From positions 1-52,514 of the forward strand of contig JARRNT010000024.1 in assembly GCA_037384645.1 (NCBI GenBank): a DNA stretch of 52,514 nucleotides, read 5' to 3'. How positions within the stretch are numbered: the first letter of the stretch is position 1; each line of letters begins with the position of its first letter. The position numbers were made by a program, and so were the translations under genes. Shown piece by piece: positions 33,987-42,976 of the stretch. This DNA comes from RI-92 sp037384645. GTDB taxonomy: Bacteria; Pseudomonadota; Gammaproteobacteria; UBA6429; Thiohalophilaceae. The notes beneath the pieces were generated by a model. That model saw nothing but the letters and a program-made list of their open reading frames with translations, searched no databases and was not told the DNA's origin.

Positions 33987-35186
33987 TCAGCCGATTGTAC
34001 GAACTTTAACCCGCCTTCCATCTTCAATCTCATCGCTGGGGTGATTAATCACCTGCTCTCCCACTTTCAGTCCTGTCATAATTTGGGCAGTGAGGCCATT
34101 ACGTTGACCGACCTTGACATCTCGCCGCTGAGCACGACCATCGACGATGGCAAAAACGGCCCAACCGTCCTGGTATCGGAACAGGCTGCTGGCCGGGACT
34201 TGCAGGACATCGTCCGCATGCCACAACACAAAACGTGCCTCCACGCGATAACCATCTCCCAGGCGTTTCCACTTATCCTGCGGCGAAGTAAAGTCACAGA
34301 TCACCCAGACCCGTTGTTCTTCCACACCAAGCGCGGAAACCTTGGTATGGCCGACCGGTTCGATAGTACGCACCACGCCCTGCAGGGAACCCTGCCCGCC
34401 CCAGCGATCAAATAACACCTGCATGCCAGGTTTGAGCTTGACCGCATCGGCAGAGAGCACATCCACCTCGACTTCCAGGGCCTCGGGATCGCCGACTATC
34501 AGTAAGGGCTGACCGGTATGTACCGGTCCTTCACATTCGTGATCGATCTTGAGTACGCGCCCGTCAATCGGCGAAGTCACCGGGATACGTTCGGCCCGGG
34601 TTTTACTGTCGGCGTAGTGCAGCATGCTCCTGGCCGCTTTCAGTTCATATCTGGCGACGTCCACGTTAAAATCCGCCGAGCGTTTCGCGGCAGCAGTGGT
34701 CTGCACCGCGGTGGCTGCCCTGTCATAAGCCTCACGTGCGACCATGCCCCTGGCCAGCAAGGGTTGCAGACGCGCGTGTTCGGTGACCGCGAGTCTGGCC
34801 GCAGCAGCCGCAGCCGTGGCCTGTTCCTGCGCGGCCTGCAGGTTCGACTGCGCCGCCGCCACCCTCGCCTCGGCCTGGGCCTGGCTGCGTTTGTCCAGCA
34901 CCGGAGACGCCAGCGGCGACACACTGAGCAGCGTCTCACCCTGCTTGACCGGGTCGCCGACATCGAGCTGAACCCGGCAGGCGATGCCGTCTACCGGCGC
35001 GGCAATCACGTAACGATCTATGATGCGGGTACGGCCTTCCTCCTCGATCGTAACGGTCATGGGGGCACGCTTCACTGCCACCGCTTCGACCATGACAGGT
35101 CGTGGCCAGAACCCGTAAATCAATAAAGCCACGATCAGCACCGACACGAGCGTGATCACAGGATGTTTTCGCAACAGGGTAAACAT
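33987..35186 (-). CDS. HlyD-family periplasmic adaptor of an ABC exporter
   Basis: A 399-residue membrane fusion protein. One N-terminal helix (about 9-27) is followed by a split lipoyl/barrel-sandwich domain (about 55-85 and 190-225), an Ala-rich helical hairpin (about 90-180) and a beta-barrel domain to about 350. It links the inner-membrane permease to an outer-membrane channel or periplasmic acceptor. AAGGAG lies within the 3' end of the permease gene, whose stop is 3 bases before this ATG, indicating translational coupling. Last gene of the exporter operon. No outer-membrane factor is encoded nearby. Confidence 0.92.
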   Translation of the reverse strand: MFTLLRKHPVITLVSVLIVALLIYGFWPRPVMVEAVAVKRAPMTVTIEEEGRTRIIDRYVIAAPVDGIACRVQLDVGDPVKQGETLLSVSPLASPVLDKRSQAQAEARVAAAQSNLQAAQEQATAAAAAARLAVTEHARLQPLLARGMVAREAYDRAATAVQTTAAAKRSADFNVDVARYELKAARSMLHYADSKTRAERIPVTSPIDGRVLKIDHECEGPVHTGQPLLIVGDPEALEVEVDVLSADAVKLKPGMQVLFDRWGGQGSLQGVVRTIEPVGHTKVSALGVEEQRVWVICDFTSPQDKWKRLGDGYRVEARFVLWHADDVLQVPASSLFRYQDGWAVFAIVDGRAQRRDVKVGQRNGLTAQIMTGLKVGEQVINHPSDEIEDGRRVKVRTIG

Positions 35187-35189
35187 GTC

Positions 35190-37553
35190 TTACTCCTTGG
35201 TCTTGAGCACGGCCACCATATCCAGCTGCGCCAGGTTACGCCAGATCATGAGGCCAGAAATAATCGAGGACAGGACCACCACCAGCGCGGCAAAGGCATA
35301 CACGTCGAGATCCAGCTGTAGCGGAATACGATACAAATCGCTATCGAATTGATACGCCAGGTAGGCGCACAGGCCGTAGCCGATGGCCAGGCCCAGCGGG
35401 ATTGCGATCAGGGTCAACAGGGCCAGTTCGCCCAAAAGAATATAGGCAACCTCGCTGCGGGCAAAGCCCAGTACGCGCAGGCTGGCCAGTTCACGATTGC
35501 GCTCGGACAGGGCGATACGCATGCTGTTGTAGACCACACCGAACGAGATACTGGCACCCAGGATAGCGGAAATAAACGTAAAAAATAATATCGTCTGGGC
35601 CAGTGTCTCGTAAAATGACTTGATCGCGGCATCGTGCTCCACCACCCCAACTACTCGCGGCATATCACGCAGTGTGTGGTAGACCGACCGCAGGTAGCGC
35701 TTGTCCACGCGCAGGTAAGCACCGGAGATAGCCGGTCCCTCCTGCAACTGGCGATTCAACTCAGTAAGCGGCATGTAAACATTAACACCCATGTATTGAT
35801 TAACAACGCCGATTACCGGCACGCGCAGGGTTGGGCGGCTGCCATCCAGTACCCTGATAGTCAACTGGTCACCAGGACGGATGTGCAACAACTCGGCCAG
35901 GTAATCGGTCAGAATCACACCGTGTGCTGGCAGGGCAATACGGCGCAGATGCGTATCCAGCAGGCGCATTAAACTGCCGTCCGGCTGGATCCCGTGCACC
36001 GCTGTACGATAGCTGCGATGTTCGTATTGCAGCCTGGCCGACACCGCACGAAACCCTTCGGCCTGTTCCACGCCCCTGATGCTGCGCAGAGAATACAATG
36101 ATCGTAGTGATGTCGGCTCGGTGAAATTCACCATCAGGTCTTCGCGCTGGCTCAGGTTATATTGCACCTTGACCATGTAATCGATTGCACCTTGCTGGAA
36201 CCCGCTGATCATGACAATACCGCAGGCCAGACTGATGCCAAGCAGGGTTAACAGGGATTTCAGTGGGCGGCGTTCAATATGACGCAGGATCATGCGCGTA
36301 GGTTGCGAAAACCAGCGCTGCAGGCCCAGCCGCTCCACCATGGTGGCATGGTAGATCGGTGGCGGCTCCGGGCGCATGGCCTGGGCCGGTGGCAGCCGTG
36401 CCGCGTTACGTACTGCATACAATGCGCCCAGGGTCGCCACCCCCATACTGATCAACGCCGCCGCCGCAATCACCTGCGGCTTGAGGGTATAGTCCATGAA
36501 CGGAAAGCTGTAGAACTCGGTATACATATAACTTAGCGCCCTGCCCATCCAGATCCCGGCTGCGGTACCGCCAATGATACCGATGGCCACGATCAGCAAG
36601 ACCAACTTGGAGTAATGCAGGCCCACCGCAAAGTTACTGTAACCGAAGGCCTTGAGCGTGGCGATCTGTTCGCGTTGCAGGCTGATCAGGCGGCTGATGA
36701 CGACATTGAGCAGGAAGGCGGCGACGCCAAAAAAGATCACCGGGAATACGGTAGCGATAGTGCGTTGCTGCTTGAGTTCTTCAGACAGGAAACGGTTGGA
36801 CAACTGATCCTTGCGACCGATGGCGCCGGTTCCTCCGTATGGCTGCAGGATCGTGTCGAGGCGATCAATGACGTTCTGGGTGTTAGCCCCATGACTCAGG
36901 GTCAATGCAACATTGTTGAAGGCACCATCCATGTCGTAGGCCGTGGCCAGCGGTTTACGCGCCATCCACAACACGCCGTAGCGGGCATAATCCGGGAACA
37001 TCGCACCCGGTGCAATCTGGTAAATATATTCCGGCGACATGGCCAGGCCAACAATGGTCAGTGTCTTGCGCCGACCGTTGATGGTGGCCTGGATTTTATC
37101 ACCAGCCCGTAAATGATGGGCGCGGGCAAATTCCAGGCTAAGCAACACTTCTGCATCATGCCCCGGTTCCGGCAGGCGGCCTTCGCGCAGATATACCTGG
37201 TTAAGCAAGCCACGACTGTTCGGCGGTAACGACAATAAGTGAGCACTGATGGGATCCGTGAAGCCGGAGAGGGCAAGATTTACATAGGCCACCACCCGGG
37301 TTTCGACTTTGTCGACGCCGGGAATCTCTTCGATGCGGCGTTGCAGGCCCAATGGTGCACGCTTGAGGCTGGCAAAGACCTGGGCAAAGTGATATTCACT
37401 ATAATAGTGGTTGCGGGTTTCGAACAGGGAATCGAGTGTACTCAAGGACATGATAAAGATACTCACACCGCTGACGATGACCAGGGCAATCGCCAGCGCC
37501 TGCATACGCATATTCCACAATTCACGCCAGAGCTTTTTATCCAGGGCCCGCAT
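35190..37553 (-). CDS. ABC transporter permease with two FtsX domains
   Basis: A 787-residue inner-membrane permease of the MacB/LolCE superfamily. One N-terminal helix (about 16-38) leads to a large periplasmic domain. The first FtsX four-helix group is at about 260-390, a second periplasmic domain at about 440-640 and the second FtsX group at about 655-780. The duplicated form acts as a single-chain permease dimer half. MacB-type mechanotransmission of a lipid, peptide or drug is the likely mechanism. Five bases separate it from the ATPase gene. Confidence 0.92.
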   Translation of the reverse strand: MRALDKKLWRELWNMRMQALAIALVIVSGVSIFIMSLSTLDSLFETRNHYYSEYHFAQVFASLKRAPLGLQRRIEEIPGVDKVETRVVAYVNLALSGFTDPISAHLLSLPPNSRGLLNQVYLREGRLPEPGHDAEVLLSLEFARAHHLRAGDKIQATINGRRKTLTIVGLAMSPEYIYQIAPGAMFPDYARYGVLWMARKPLATAYDMDGAFNNVALTLSHGANTQNVIDRLDTILQPYGGTGAIGRKDQLSNRFLSEELKQQRTIATVFPVIFFGVAAFLLNVVISRLISLQREQIATLKAFGYSNFAVGLHYSKLVLLIVAIGIIGGTAAGIWMGRALSYMYTEFYSFPFMDYTLKPQVIAAAALISMGVATLGALYAVRNAARLPPAQAMRPEPPPIYHATMVERLGLQRWFSQPTRMILRHIERRPLKSLLTLLGISLACGIVMISGFQQGAIDYMVKVQYNLSQREDLMVNFTEPTSLRSLYSLRSIRGVEQAEGFRAVSARLQYEHRSYRTAVHGIQPDGSLMRLLDTHLRRIALPAHGVILTDYLAELLHIRPGDQLTIRVLDGSRPTLRVPVIGVVNQYMGVNVYMPLTELNRQLQEGPAISGAYLRVDKRYLRSVYHTLRDMPRVVGVVEHDAAIKSFYETLAQTILFFTFISAILGASISFGVVYNSMRIALSERNRELASLRVLGFARSEVAYILLGELALLTLIAIPLGLAIGYGLCAYLAYQFDSDLYRIPLQLDLDVYAFAALVVVLSSIISGLMIWRNLAQLDMVAVLKTKE

Positions 37554-37558
37554 GAGGG

Positions 37559-38302
37559 TTACCAGTTCATATCGCGTGGGGCAAGCCGTGTGGTATTCAC
37601 CTCTACCTCACTGATGCGCCCATCGGCAAGATGAATGACACGATCGGCCATCCGGGCAATGCCAGCATTGTGCGTAATGATCACGGTGGTGGTGCCCAGT
37701 TCCTGGTTGACCCGTTGCAAGGCCTCAAGCACAACGATACCGGTTTTTGAATCGAGGGCCCCGGTCGGCTCGTCACACAACAAGACCTCGGGTTGCTTGG
37801 CGATGGCGCGTGCGATAGCCACCCGTTGCTGCTCACCGCCGGAGAGCTGGGCTGGAAAGTGGTCCAGGCGATCAGCCAGACCGACCAGGGCTAACGCCGC
37901 CTCCGGTGCCATCGGGGCACGGGCGATTTCCGTCACTACCGCCACGTTCTCGCGTGCGGTAAGACTGGGGATCAGGTTATAAAACTGAAAGACGAAACCA
38001 ATATGGTAACGACGATATTCGGTCAGCTCGCGTTCGCTGGCGCGAGTCAGGTCACGGTCAGCATACATCACATGACCTTCGCTGGGCGTATCGAGACCGC
38101 CAAGAATATTCAGCAAGGTGGATTTACCACTGCCCGAGGGACCCAGTAACACGACGACTTCGCCATCGTACAAATCCAGGTCGACGCCGCGCAGGGCTTG
38201 TACTGCCACTTCTCCCATCTGGTATATCTTGGTCACACCATGGACGTGGAACACCACCCCCTTGGCAAGGCCCTCGTGTGGAGTCTGCGTCTGTTTCGCC
38301 AT
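37559..38302 (-). CDS. ABC transporter ATP-binding protein (MacB/LolD type)
   Basis: A 247-residue ATPase. Walker A GPSGSGKST at 54-62, Q-loop FVFQFYNLIPSLTA, signature LSGGEQQRVAIARAI, Walker B VLLCDEPTGALD and H-loop ITHN are all intact. It powers the two-FtsX permease encoded next. GAGGTACAGGG precedes ATG 38302. First gene of a three-gene operon (ATPase, permease, HlyD adaptor). The CadC-like regulator gene lies 344 bases upstream on the same strand. Confidence 0.95.
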   Translation of the reverse strand: MAKQTQTPHEGLAKGVVFHVHGVTKIYQMGEVAVQALRGVDLDLYDGEVVVLLGPSGSGKSTLLNILGGLDTPSEGHVMYADRDLTRASERELTEYRRYHIGFVFQFYNLIPSLTARENVAVVTEIARAPMAPEAALALVGLADRLDHFPAQLSGGEQQRVAIARAIAKQPEVLLCDEPTGALDSKTGIVVLEALQRVNQELGTTTVIITHNAGIARMADRVIHLADGRISEVEVNTTRLAPRDMNW

Positions 38303-38646
38303 CCCTGTACCTCTTGAACAAGTATAGCCGGGATCATGGTTGGATTATTGCCAATGCGCTGAGAATTACGGGAGCGGAATTATGTTAAACATTCACTCCA
38401 ATGCCTTTATTCCATCCCACCCAGTTAAAAGGTTTTATCCTTCCCTGGAAATGAATGCATTGATCTCGGTCATACTACAGGTCTGGTCATTGCTCGATTC
38501 CGGCTGCTTCTAAACTATGTTTGCGACTAGTCGGCGTGGCGGGCAGTTTCATGTAGTCACACTGTTATTTTATTCTCGGCTCGGCCTCACCTGCTCCCTG
38601 CAGTCCTGCCTTCAACCATGATAGCATCCCGTCCACCCGTTCTGAA
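38303..38646. other. Intergenic region before the ABC exporter operon
   Basis: 344 bases, presumably holding the operon promoter for the minus-strand genes. No gene, clear terminator or repeat was seen. Confidence 0.35.
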
Positions 38647-40317
38647 CTAGGACAACCCTGCATTGCTCAGATCGTGCAATAACTTCTGCTTTAGCTGCCT
38701 GTTTGAAATAGGGATCGTTTTTTCGATGTGCGACAGGCTGATATCTGGCGACAATACCCGCATTTGTTCCACTGTCCACTGCGCATCATCAACACGGTCC
38801 TCGGCCATATAGCTCGCCGCGAGAAAAATTTTTGGCGGCATGACATTTTCATTTCTTTCCTGTGCTTCTTCCAATGAGACTATAGCTTCTTTATATCTGC
38901 CTAATGTGTAGTAAGCACGACCAAGATTATAAGGATAATCAAAAGTGTAATAGGGATTGAGCGCCATACCCTTCTTAATATATTTAATCGCCTGTATGGC
39001 ATTGCCGCGGTGATTGCTGAGCAATGCCAGCAAGCCATAGCCATCGGCATAGTTTGGCGAAATGGCAATTGCCTTTTCTACCGCACGTTCGGCCGCATCA
39101 AGCTCTTTGCGCATCATATGCACATACCCCAGAACCCAGTATGTCTGCGGTGTTCTTCTGTCAAGCAAGGTAGCCTGCTCGGCCAGGGCCAGAGCACGGT
39201 CCAGTGTTTCCATGGGTGTGTCCGTCCAGCCACGACGATAGGCCACTGCCATATTGAAAGCCAGCGCTCCATATGCACGTCCATAGCTTGCATCCAGTTC
39301 AATGGCGCGCCGATATTCCAGACTTGCCTGTTGAATACTATCGCGAGTCCTTTGACTAGCGACTCTTTGTCCGGCGAGAAAATGATCATAGGCTTTGAGG
39401 TTGGCAGTGGATATTTCCCCAAGCTGTTGCTGCTCACGGGAGCTGAGTTTTATGGCAAGTGCTTGCGAGATTTCCCGGGCAAGCTCGCTGGTGACGCCAA
39501 ATACGTTGTGACTATTTTTATCATAGCGCCGAGCCCAGACATTTCTGCCAGTCTTAGCATCGATTAGCGAAACATTAATCCTGAAAGATTCAGCAAGGCG
39601 CCTGATATTTCCTTCCAGGATAAAATCAACGCCAAGCTCCTTGCTTAAATCGGTATATGCAACCTCTTTACCCTGATACTGGAACGAGGTATAGCTCGCG
39701 AAGACAAACAGGCCGGCAAAACTCGACAAATCAATGATGATATCTTCCGTCATTCCATCGGCAAACACATTATGTGTTTTGTCCTGATCCAGGTTTACCA
39801 GCGGCAACACCAACAAAGAAGGAACCTCAGCCGTGCTATTGTTATGCGTAGGCCATAGCATAAAGGCGGCCACCCCAACCAGGCACATGAATACAGCAAC
39901 CCGTCCAATCCATACCCAGAGTAGTTTGTGGGCAACGTCAGTCCTGCCAGCCATCGGCGCCGGCACAGTATGCTCAGTGGCGTCGCTGAAGATTACCGAC
40001 GCCACCAGCTGATAACCTTTTTTGGGTATGGTGGCGATACATCGGGGCCGTCTGGCATCATCACCGAGCGCCTTGCGCAGCTTGATAACTGTCTTGGTGA
40101 CAGCATCGTAGCCAACAATCGCCCCGTGCCAGATGTCCCTTTCCAGCTCTTCACGGGTCACGACCTCGCCGGGACGAGCGGCAAAATAGCACAGCACCTC
40201 CATCACCTTAGGTTCAAGGTGAATGACTTCGTCACCACGCACCAGTAATCCCTCGTCTGCTGAGACCTGCCAGCCGGCTATTTGAAAGTCTGTCGATGTT
40301 GGTTGCGCCAATTTCAC
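38647..40317 (-). CDS. CadC-like membrane regulator: winged helix, TM, FlgO/TolB-like and TPR domains
   Basis: 556 residues. A cytoplasmic OmpR-type winged helix (about 8-105) contains REELERDIWHGAIVGYDAVTKTVIKLRKALGDDARRPRCIATIPKKGYQ-like sequence. One helix (about 133-157) follows. Outside the membrane there is a TolB/FlgO-like domain (about 165-310, LPLVNLDQDKTHNVFADGMTEDIIIDLSS) and then about five TPR repeats to the end. By analogy with CadC, a periplasmic signal is passed directly to DNA. The start is GTG 40317 after GGGAGCA. It is divergent from the DUF3530 hydrolase gene, with three 11-bp repeats between them. Confidence 0.88.
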   Translation of the reverse strand: MKLAQPTSTDFQIAGWQVSADEGLLVRGDEVIHLEPKVMEVLCYFAARPGEVVTREELERDIWHGAIVGYDAVTKTVIKLRKALGDDARRPRCIATIPKKGYQLVASVIFSDATEHTVPAPMAGRTDVAHKLLWVWIGRVAVFMCLVGVAAFMLWPTHNNSTAEVPSLLVLPLVNLDQDKTHNVFADGMTEDIIIDLSSFAGLFVFASYTSFQYQGKEVAYTDLSKELGVDFILEGNIRRLAESFRINVSLIDAKTGRNVWARRYDKNSHNVFGVTSELAREISQALAIKLSSREQQQLGEISTANLKAYDHFLAGQRVASQRTRDSIQQASLEYRRAIELDASYGRAYGALAFNMAVAYRRGWTDTPMETLDRALALAEQATLLDRRTPQTYWVLGYVHMMRKELDAAERAVEKAIAISPNYADGYGLLALLSNHRGNAIQAIKYIKKGMALNPYYTFDYPYNLGRAYYTLGRYKEAIVSLEEAQERNENVMPPKIFLAASYMAEDRVDDAQWTVEQMRVLSPDISLSHIEKTIPISNRQLKQKLLHDLSNAGLS

Positions 40318-40370
40318 TGCTCCCGAAAAAGCCTGACTCCAGGCTAACTCACTAATAACAAAGGAAAATA

Positions 40371-40403
40371 TTTTCGTCCTGTTTTCTTCCTGTTTTCATC
40401 CTC
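40371..40403. promoter_or_regulatory. Three tandem 11-bp repeats, candidate winged-helix operator
   Basis: TTTTCGTCCTG, TTTTCTTCCTG and TTTTCATCCTC follow one another without gaps. One repeat per helical turn is how OmpR/PhoB-type winged helices bind DNA. The array lies between the CadC-like regulator and the DUF3530 gene, so the regulator is the obvious candidate binder. Confidence 0.6.
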
Positions 40404-40497
40404 GTTCCGTCGGGACTTATCTTCATAGTCTAGTCAATTATTGAGCCGTCCAGAGGGAACACATCATCAATCACAGACATTCAACGGGAGAAAACAC

Positions 40498-41298
40498 ATG
40501 AACGCACAATCATTCATTATCAAGCCGCTGCTAATCATCTTGCTCACCTGCCTCGCTGCCTCTGCCAGCGCGTCCAGCAAGTCAGACCGCGCCAAAGAGA
40601 GACGCTGGGAAAACCAGATCGTGGATAGCCTGATGGTCGGCGATGCCGTCAAACTAAAGGCTGACAATGTCGAATTCCTCGCTCTGTACGCTGAACCCAC
40701 AACCGATAAGGCCAAAGGCGCGGTTATTATCCTGCATGGCATCGGCGCGCACCCGGCATGGCCGGATGTCATCGAACCCATACGGATGCAGCTACCTGAT
40801 CACGGCTGGTATACCCTGTCGCTGCAAATGCCCGTCCTTGGCAATGAAGCAACAGATAAGGATTACCCGCCATTGTTTCCGGAAGTTTCTGGCCGAATCC
40901 AGGCAGGTGTGGATTTTCTCAAAAGCCACGGTATCAACAATATAGTGATCAGTGGCCACAGTCTGGGTACCACCATGGCCTCCTGTTATCTCGCTAAGCA
41001 CAGGGACCCTGCGGTCAAGGTATTTGCTAGCATTAGTGGCGGATTTGGTGTCCCGAATGACAAGTTGATGGATAACAATCGCAATTTCACACACATGCAG
41101 GGTGTGCGTATCCTTGATATTTACGGCGGAGACGATCGCAAACCCGTCCTCAATGCCGTCAAGGCGCGGGCCAAACTGATGAGCAAAATCCACAACGCCA
41201 ACTATCGACAAATCAGGGTACCCGGCGCAAACCATTTCTATAACAACAAGCAAGAGTATCTGGTTAAGTTACTCAACCAGGAACTCAGCAGGAATTAG
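40498..41298 (+). CDS. DUF3530-type secreted alpha/beta hydrolase
   Basis: 266 residues. A signal peptide ends near ASASA at about 25. The oxyanion motif HGIGAHP is near 80-86, the nucleophile is Ser155 in SGHSLGTT, and a C-terminal His lies in GANHFYNN near 247. The acid is probably Asp in DIYGGDD. Matches DUF3530, a periplasmic alpha/beta hydrolase family of unknown substrate. ATG 40498 follows GGGAGAAAACAC; the frame opens further upstream at a TTG without a ribosome site. Likely target of the divergent CadC-like regulator. Confidence 0.85.
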   Translation: MNAQSFIIKPLLIILLTCLAASASASSKSDRAKERRWENQIVDSLMVGDAVKLKADNVEFLALYAEPTTDKAKGAVIILHGIGAHPAWPDVIEPIRMQLPDHGWYTLSLQMPVLGNEATDKDYPPLFPEVSGRIQAGVDFLKSHGINNIVISGHSLGTTMASCYLAKHRDPAVKVFASISGGFGVPNDKLMDNNRNFTHMQGVRILDIYGGDDRKPVLNAVKARAKLMSKIHNANYRQIRVPGANHFYNNKQEYLVKLLNQELSRN

Positions 41299-41320
41299 TA
41301 AACTAATTATTACCGCAAAC

Positions 41321-41343
41321 AAGGCCCGCAGATGCGGGCCTTT
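41321..41343 (+). terminator. Terminator of the DUF3530 gene
   Basis: GGCCCGC, loop AGAT, GCGGGCC, then TTTAT. The stem starts 24 bases after the stop codon. Confidence 0.85.
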
Positions 41344-41524
41344 ATCTCAATATTCGAATTCAGAATAAAGAGATATGAGTGATTACCCTGCCTCACATAT
41401 TTCAATTTACCCGAATGGAACCAAATCACTGGCATAAAATACTGCAAGATAAAAACGTGGACGCAGCATCAGCCCTTGACTATCATTCTGTCAGCAAAAA
41501 CCAATATGAATAAAAGGAGTTATT

Positions 41525-42337
41525 ATGCCTAAACGATTTCGGATCCTGCTCCTCCTGACCTGCTTCATCTTCCCCGCCCTGGCCCTTGCTGCCGGCAAGA
41601 CCGAACTCACCTGGTATGGTCATGCCGCTTTCAAAATCACCACACCCAACGGCAAGGTTTTATTTATTGACCCCTGGATTACCAATCCTGCCAATAAGCA
41701 CGGCAAAGAAGACCTAGCAAAAATCCACAAGGCGGACCTGATTCTTCTTACCCACGGCCACTCTGACCACGTGGGTAACAGTGTTGCGATTGCAAAAAAC
41801 ACCGGCGCGAAACTGGTCTCCAACTACGACCTGGGTAAGAGCCTTGTTATGTATGGAGGCTTTCCCAAAGCCCAGGTGGGATTCGCTACTCAGGGCAATA
41901 TCGGCGGTGAACTGACCTTGCTGAATGGTGAGGTAAAAATTGCGTTTACCCCTGCAGTTCACGGATCTTCCGTGACGTCCCAGGATGGCAAGAGTCTCCA
42001 TTATGGCGGCACGCCTGACGGCTTCGTTATCACCATCAAGAATGGTCCGGTCATCTACGATACCGGTGACACGGACGTCTTCTCGGACATGTCACTGATT
42101 CCACAGTTTGCGAAAGTGGATGTCATGCTCGCCTGTATCGGCGACCATTTCACCATGGGCCCGAAACGGGCAGCGATGGCGGTCAAACTGGTGAAACCTA
42201 AAATGGTCATCCCCATGCACTACGGGACGTTCCCCGTGCTGACCGGTACACCCAAAGCATTTGCCAAAGCTCTCAAGCATCAGCATGCCAAGGCCCGACT
42301 TCGCGTCATGAAAGTAGACGAGACACTGAAATTGTAG
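41525..42337 (+). CDS. Secreted metallo-beta-lactamase-fold hydrolase (UlaG/UPF0173-like)
   Basis: 270 residues. A signal peptide ends near ALALA at about 22, unusual for this normally cytoplasmic family. Metal motif THGHSDH is at 76-82, followed by His in PAVHGSS, Asp in DTGDTDVFSDM and His in MHYGTFP. WYGHAAFKI and FIDPWITNP at the N-terminus are typical of the UlaG/UPF0173 branch. Substrate unknown; relatives cleave lactones or phosphodiesters. AAAAGGAGTTATT precedes the ATG. Has its own terminator. Confidence 0.9.
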   Translation: MPKRFRILLLLTCFIFPALALAAGKTELTWYGHAAFKITTPNGKVLFIDPWITNPANKHGKEDLAKIHKADLILLTHGHSDHVGNSVAIAKNTGAKLVSNYDLGKSLVMYGGFPKAQVGFATQGNIGGELTLLNGEVKIAFTPAVHGSSVTSQDGKSLHYGGTPDGFVITIKNGPVIYDTGDTDVFSDMSLIPQFAKVDVMLACIGDHFTMGPKRAAMAVKLVKPKMVIPMHYGTFPVLTGTPKAFAKALKHQHAKARLRVMKVDETLKL

Positions 42338-42351
42338 AAATGACACAAATA

Positions 42352-42385
42352 AGGATGGAGGGATATTAATTCCATCCCTCCGTCC
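42352..42385 (+). terminator. Hairpin terminator of the UlaG-like gene
   Basis: AGGATGGAGGGA pairs with TCCCTCCGTCCT (one G-T pair) around an 11-base loop. Only CTATTT follows, so the U-tract is weak. Confidence 0.65.
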
Positions 42386-42488
42386 TCTATTTCCAGTTCG
42401 CACTTCCGTGTGCCATAACGCCTCACCTGTTCAATTTTAATGCTTTCTCGTATATTGTAGATTCCAAAATAAATATAAAGGGATTTAA

Positions 42489-42860
42489 ATGCGGCATGGA
42501 ACATTACTCTATCAATTCCCAATCTCGCATTACTTTGAAAAAGCACGCTGGGCGCTTGACTATAAACAGGTACCATACGCGACAAAAAATCTGTTACCCG
42601 GTCTGCACCTAAGAACTTTGCGGAACAAGGTAAACGACACCACCCTGCCAGTATTGCGAATGAATGGAGAGTACATCCAGGGCTCTGATCGCATCATCGA
42701 TTTTCTGGAAAAGAGCATCCCAGGCAATACCTTAACCCCGACAGATCCTGGTCAACGCGACGATGCAGATAGGTGGGAAAGTTTTGCGTCTACTGAGCTG
42801 GCCGCACCGTTCAGCGTTTTTTTCTATTCTCACATCATCTATAGTATCTACGACAGTTAA
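42489..42860 (+). pseudogene. Glutathione S-transferase, truncated after the N-terminal domain
   Basis: 123 codons. The thioredoxin-like domain is complete: LYQFPISHYFEKARWALDYKQVPY, the cis-Pro region DTTLPVLRMNGEYIQGSDRIIDFLE. The helical domain begins (ASTELAAPFSVFFYSH) but stops after about 20 residues; full-length GSTs are over 200 residues. The following 116 bases contain no continuation in any frame. Without the C-terminal domain, substrate binding should be lost. A stable GST-N-only protein cannot be excluded. Confidence 0.6.
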
Positions 42861-42976
42861 AAGACTCGAATAATACTTGATATTTTTATTGATACATTGC
42901 CATAAAAGATTTCACGCAGCCAGTGGGCTGTCCGGCTTCATAGACCGGTTATCCGGCCACCAAACCTGGAGAAAAG

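Noticed and set aside
41430..41460. Possible second sigma-54 site (CTGGCATAAAATACTGCA)
   Set aside because: GG to GC spacing is 11, not the required 10.
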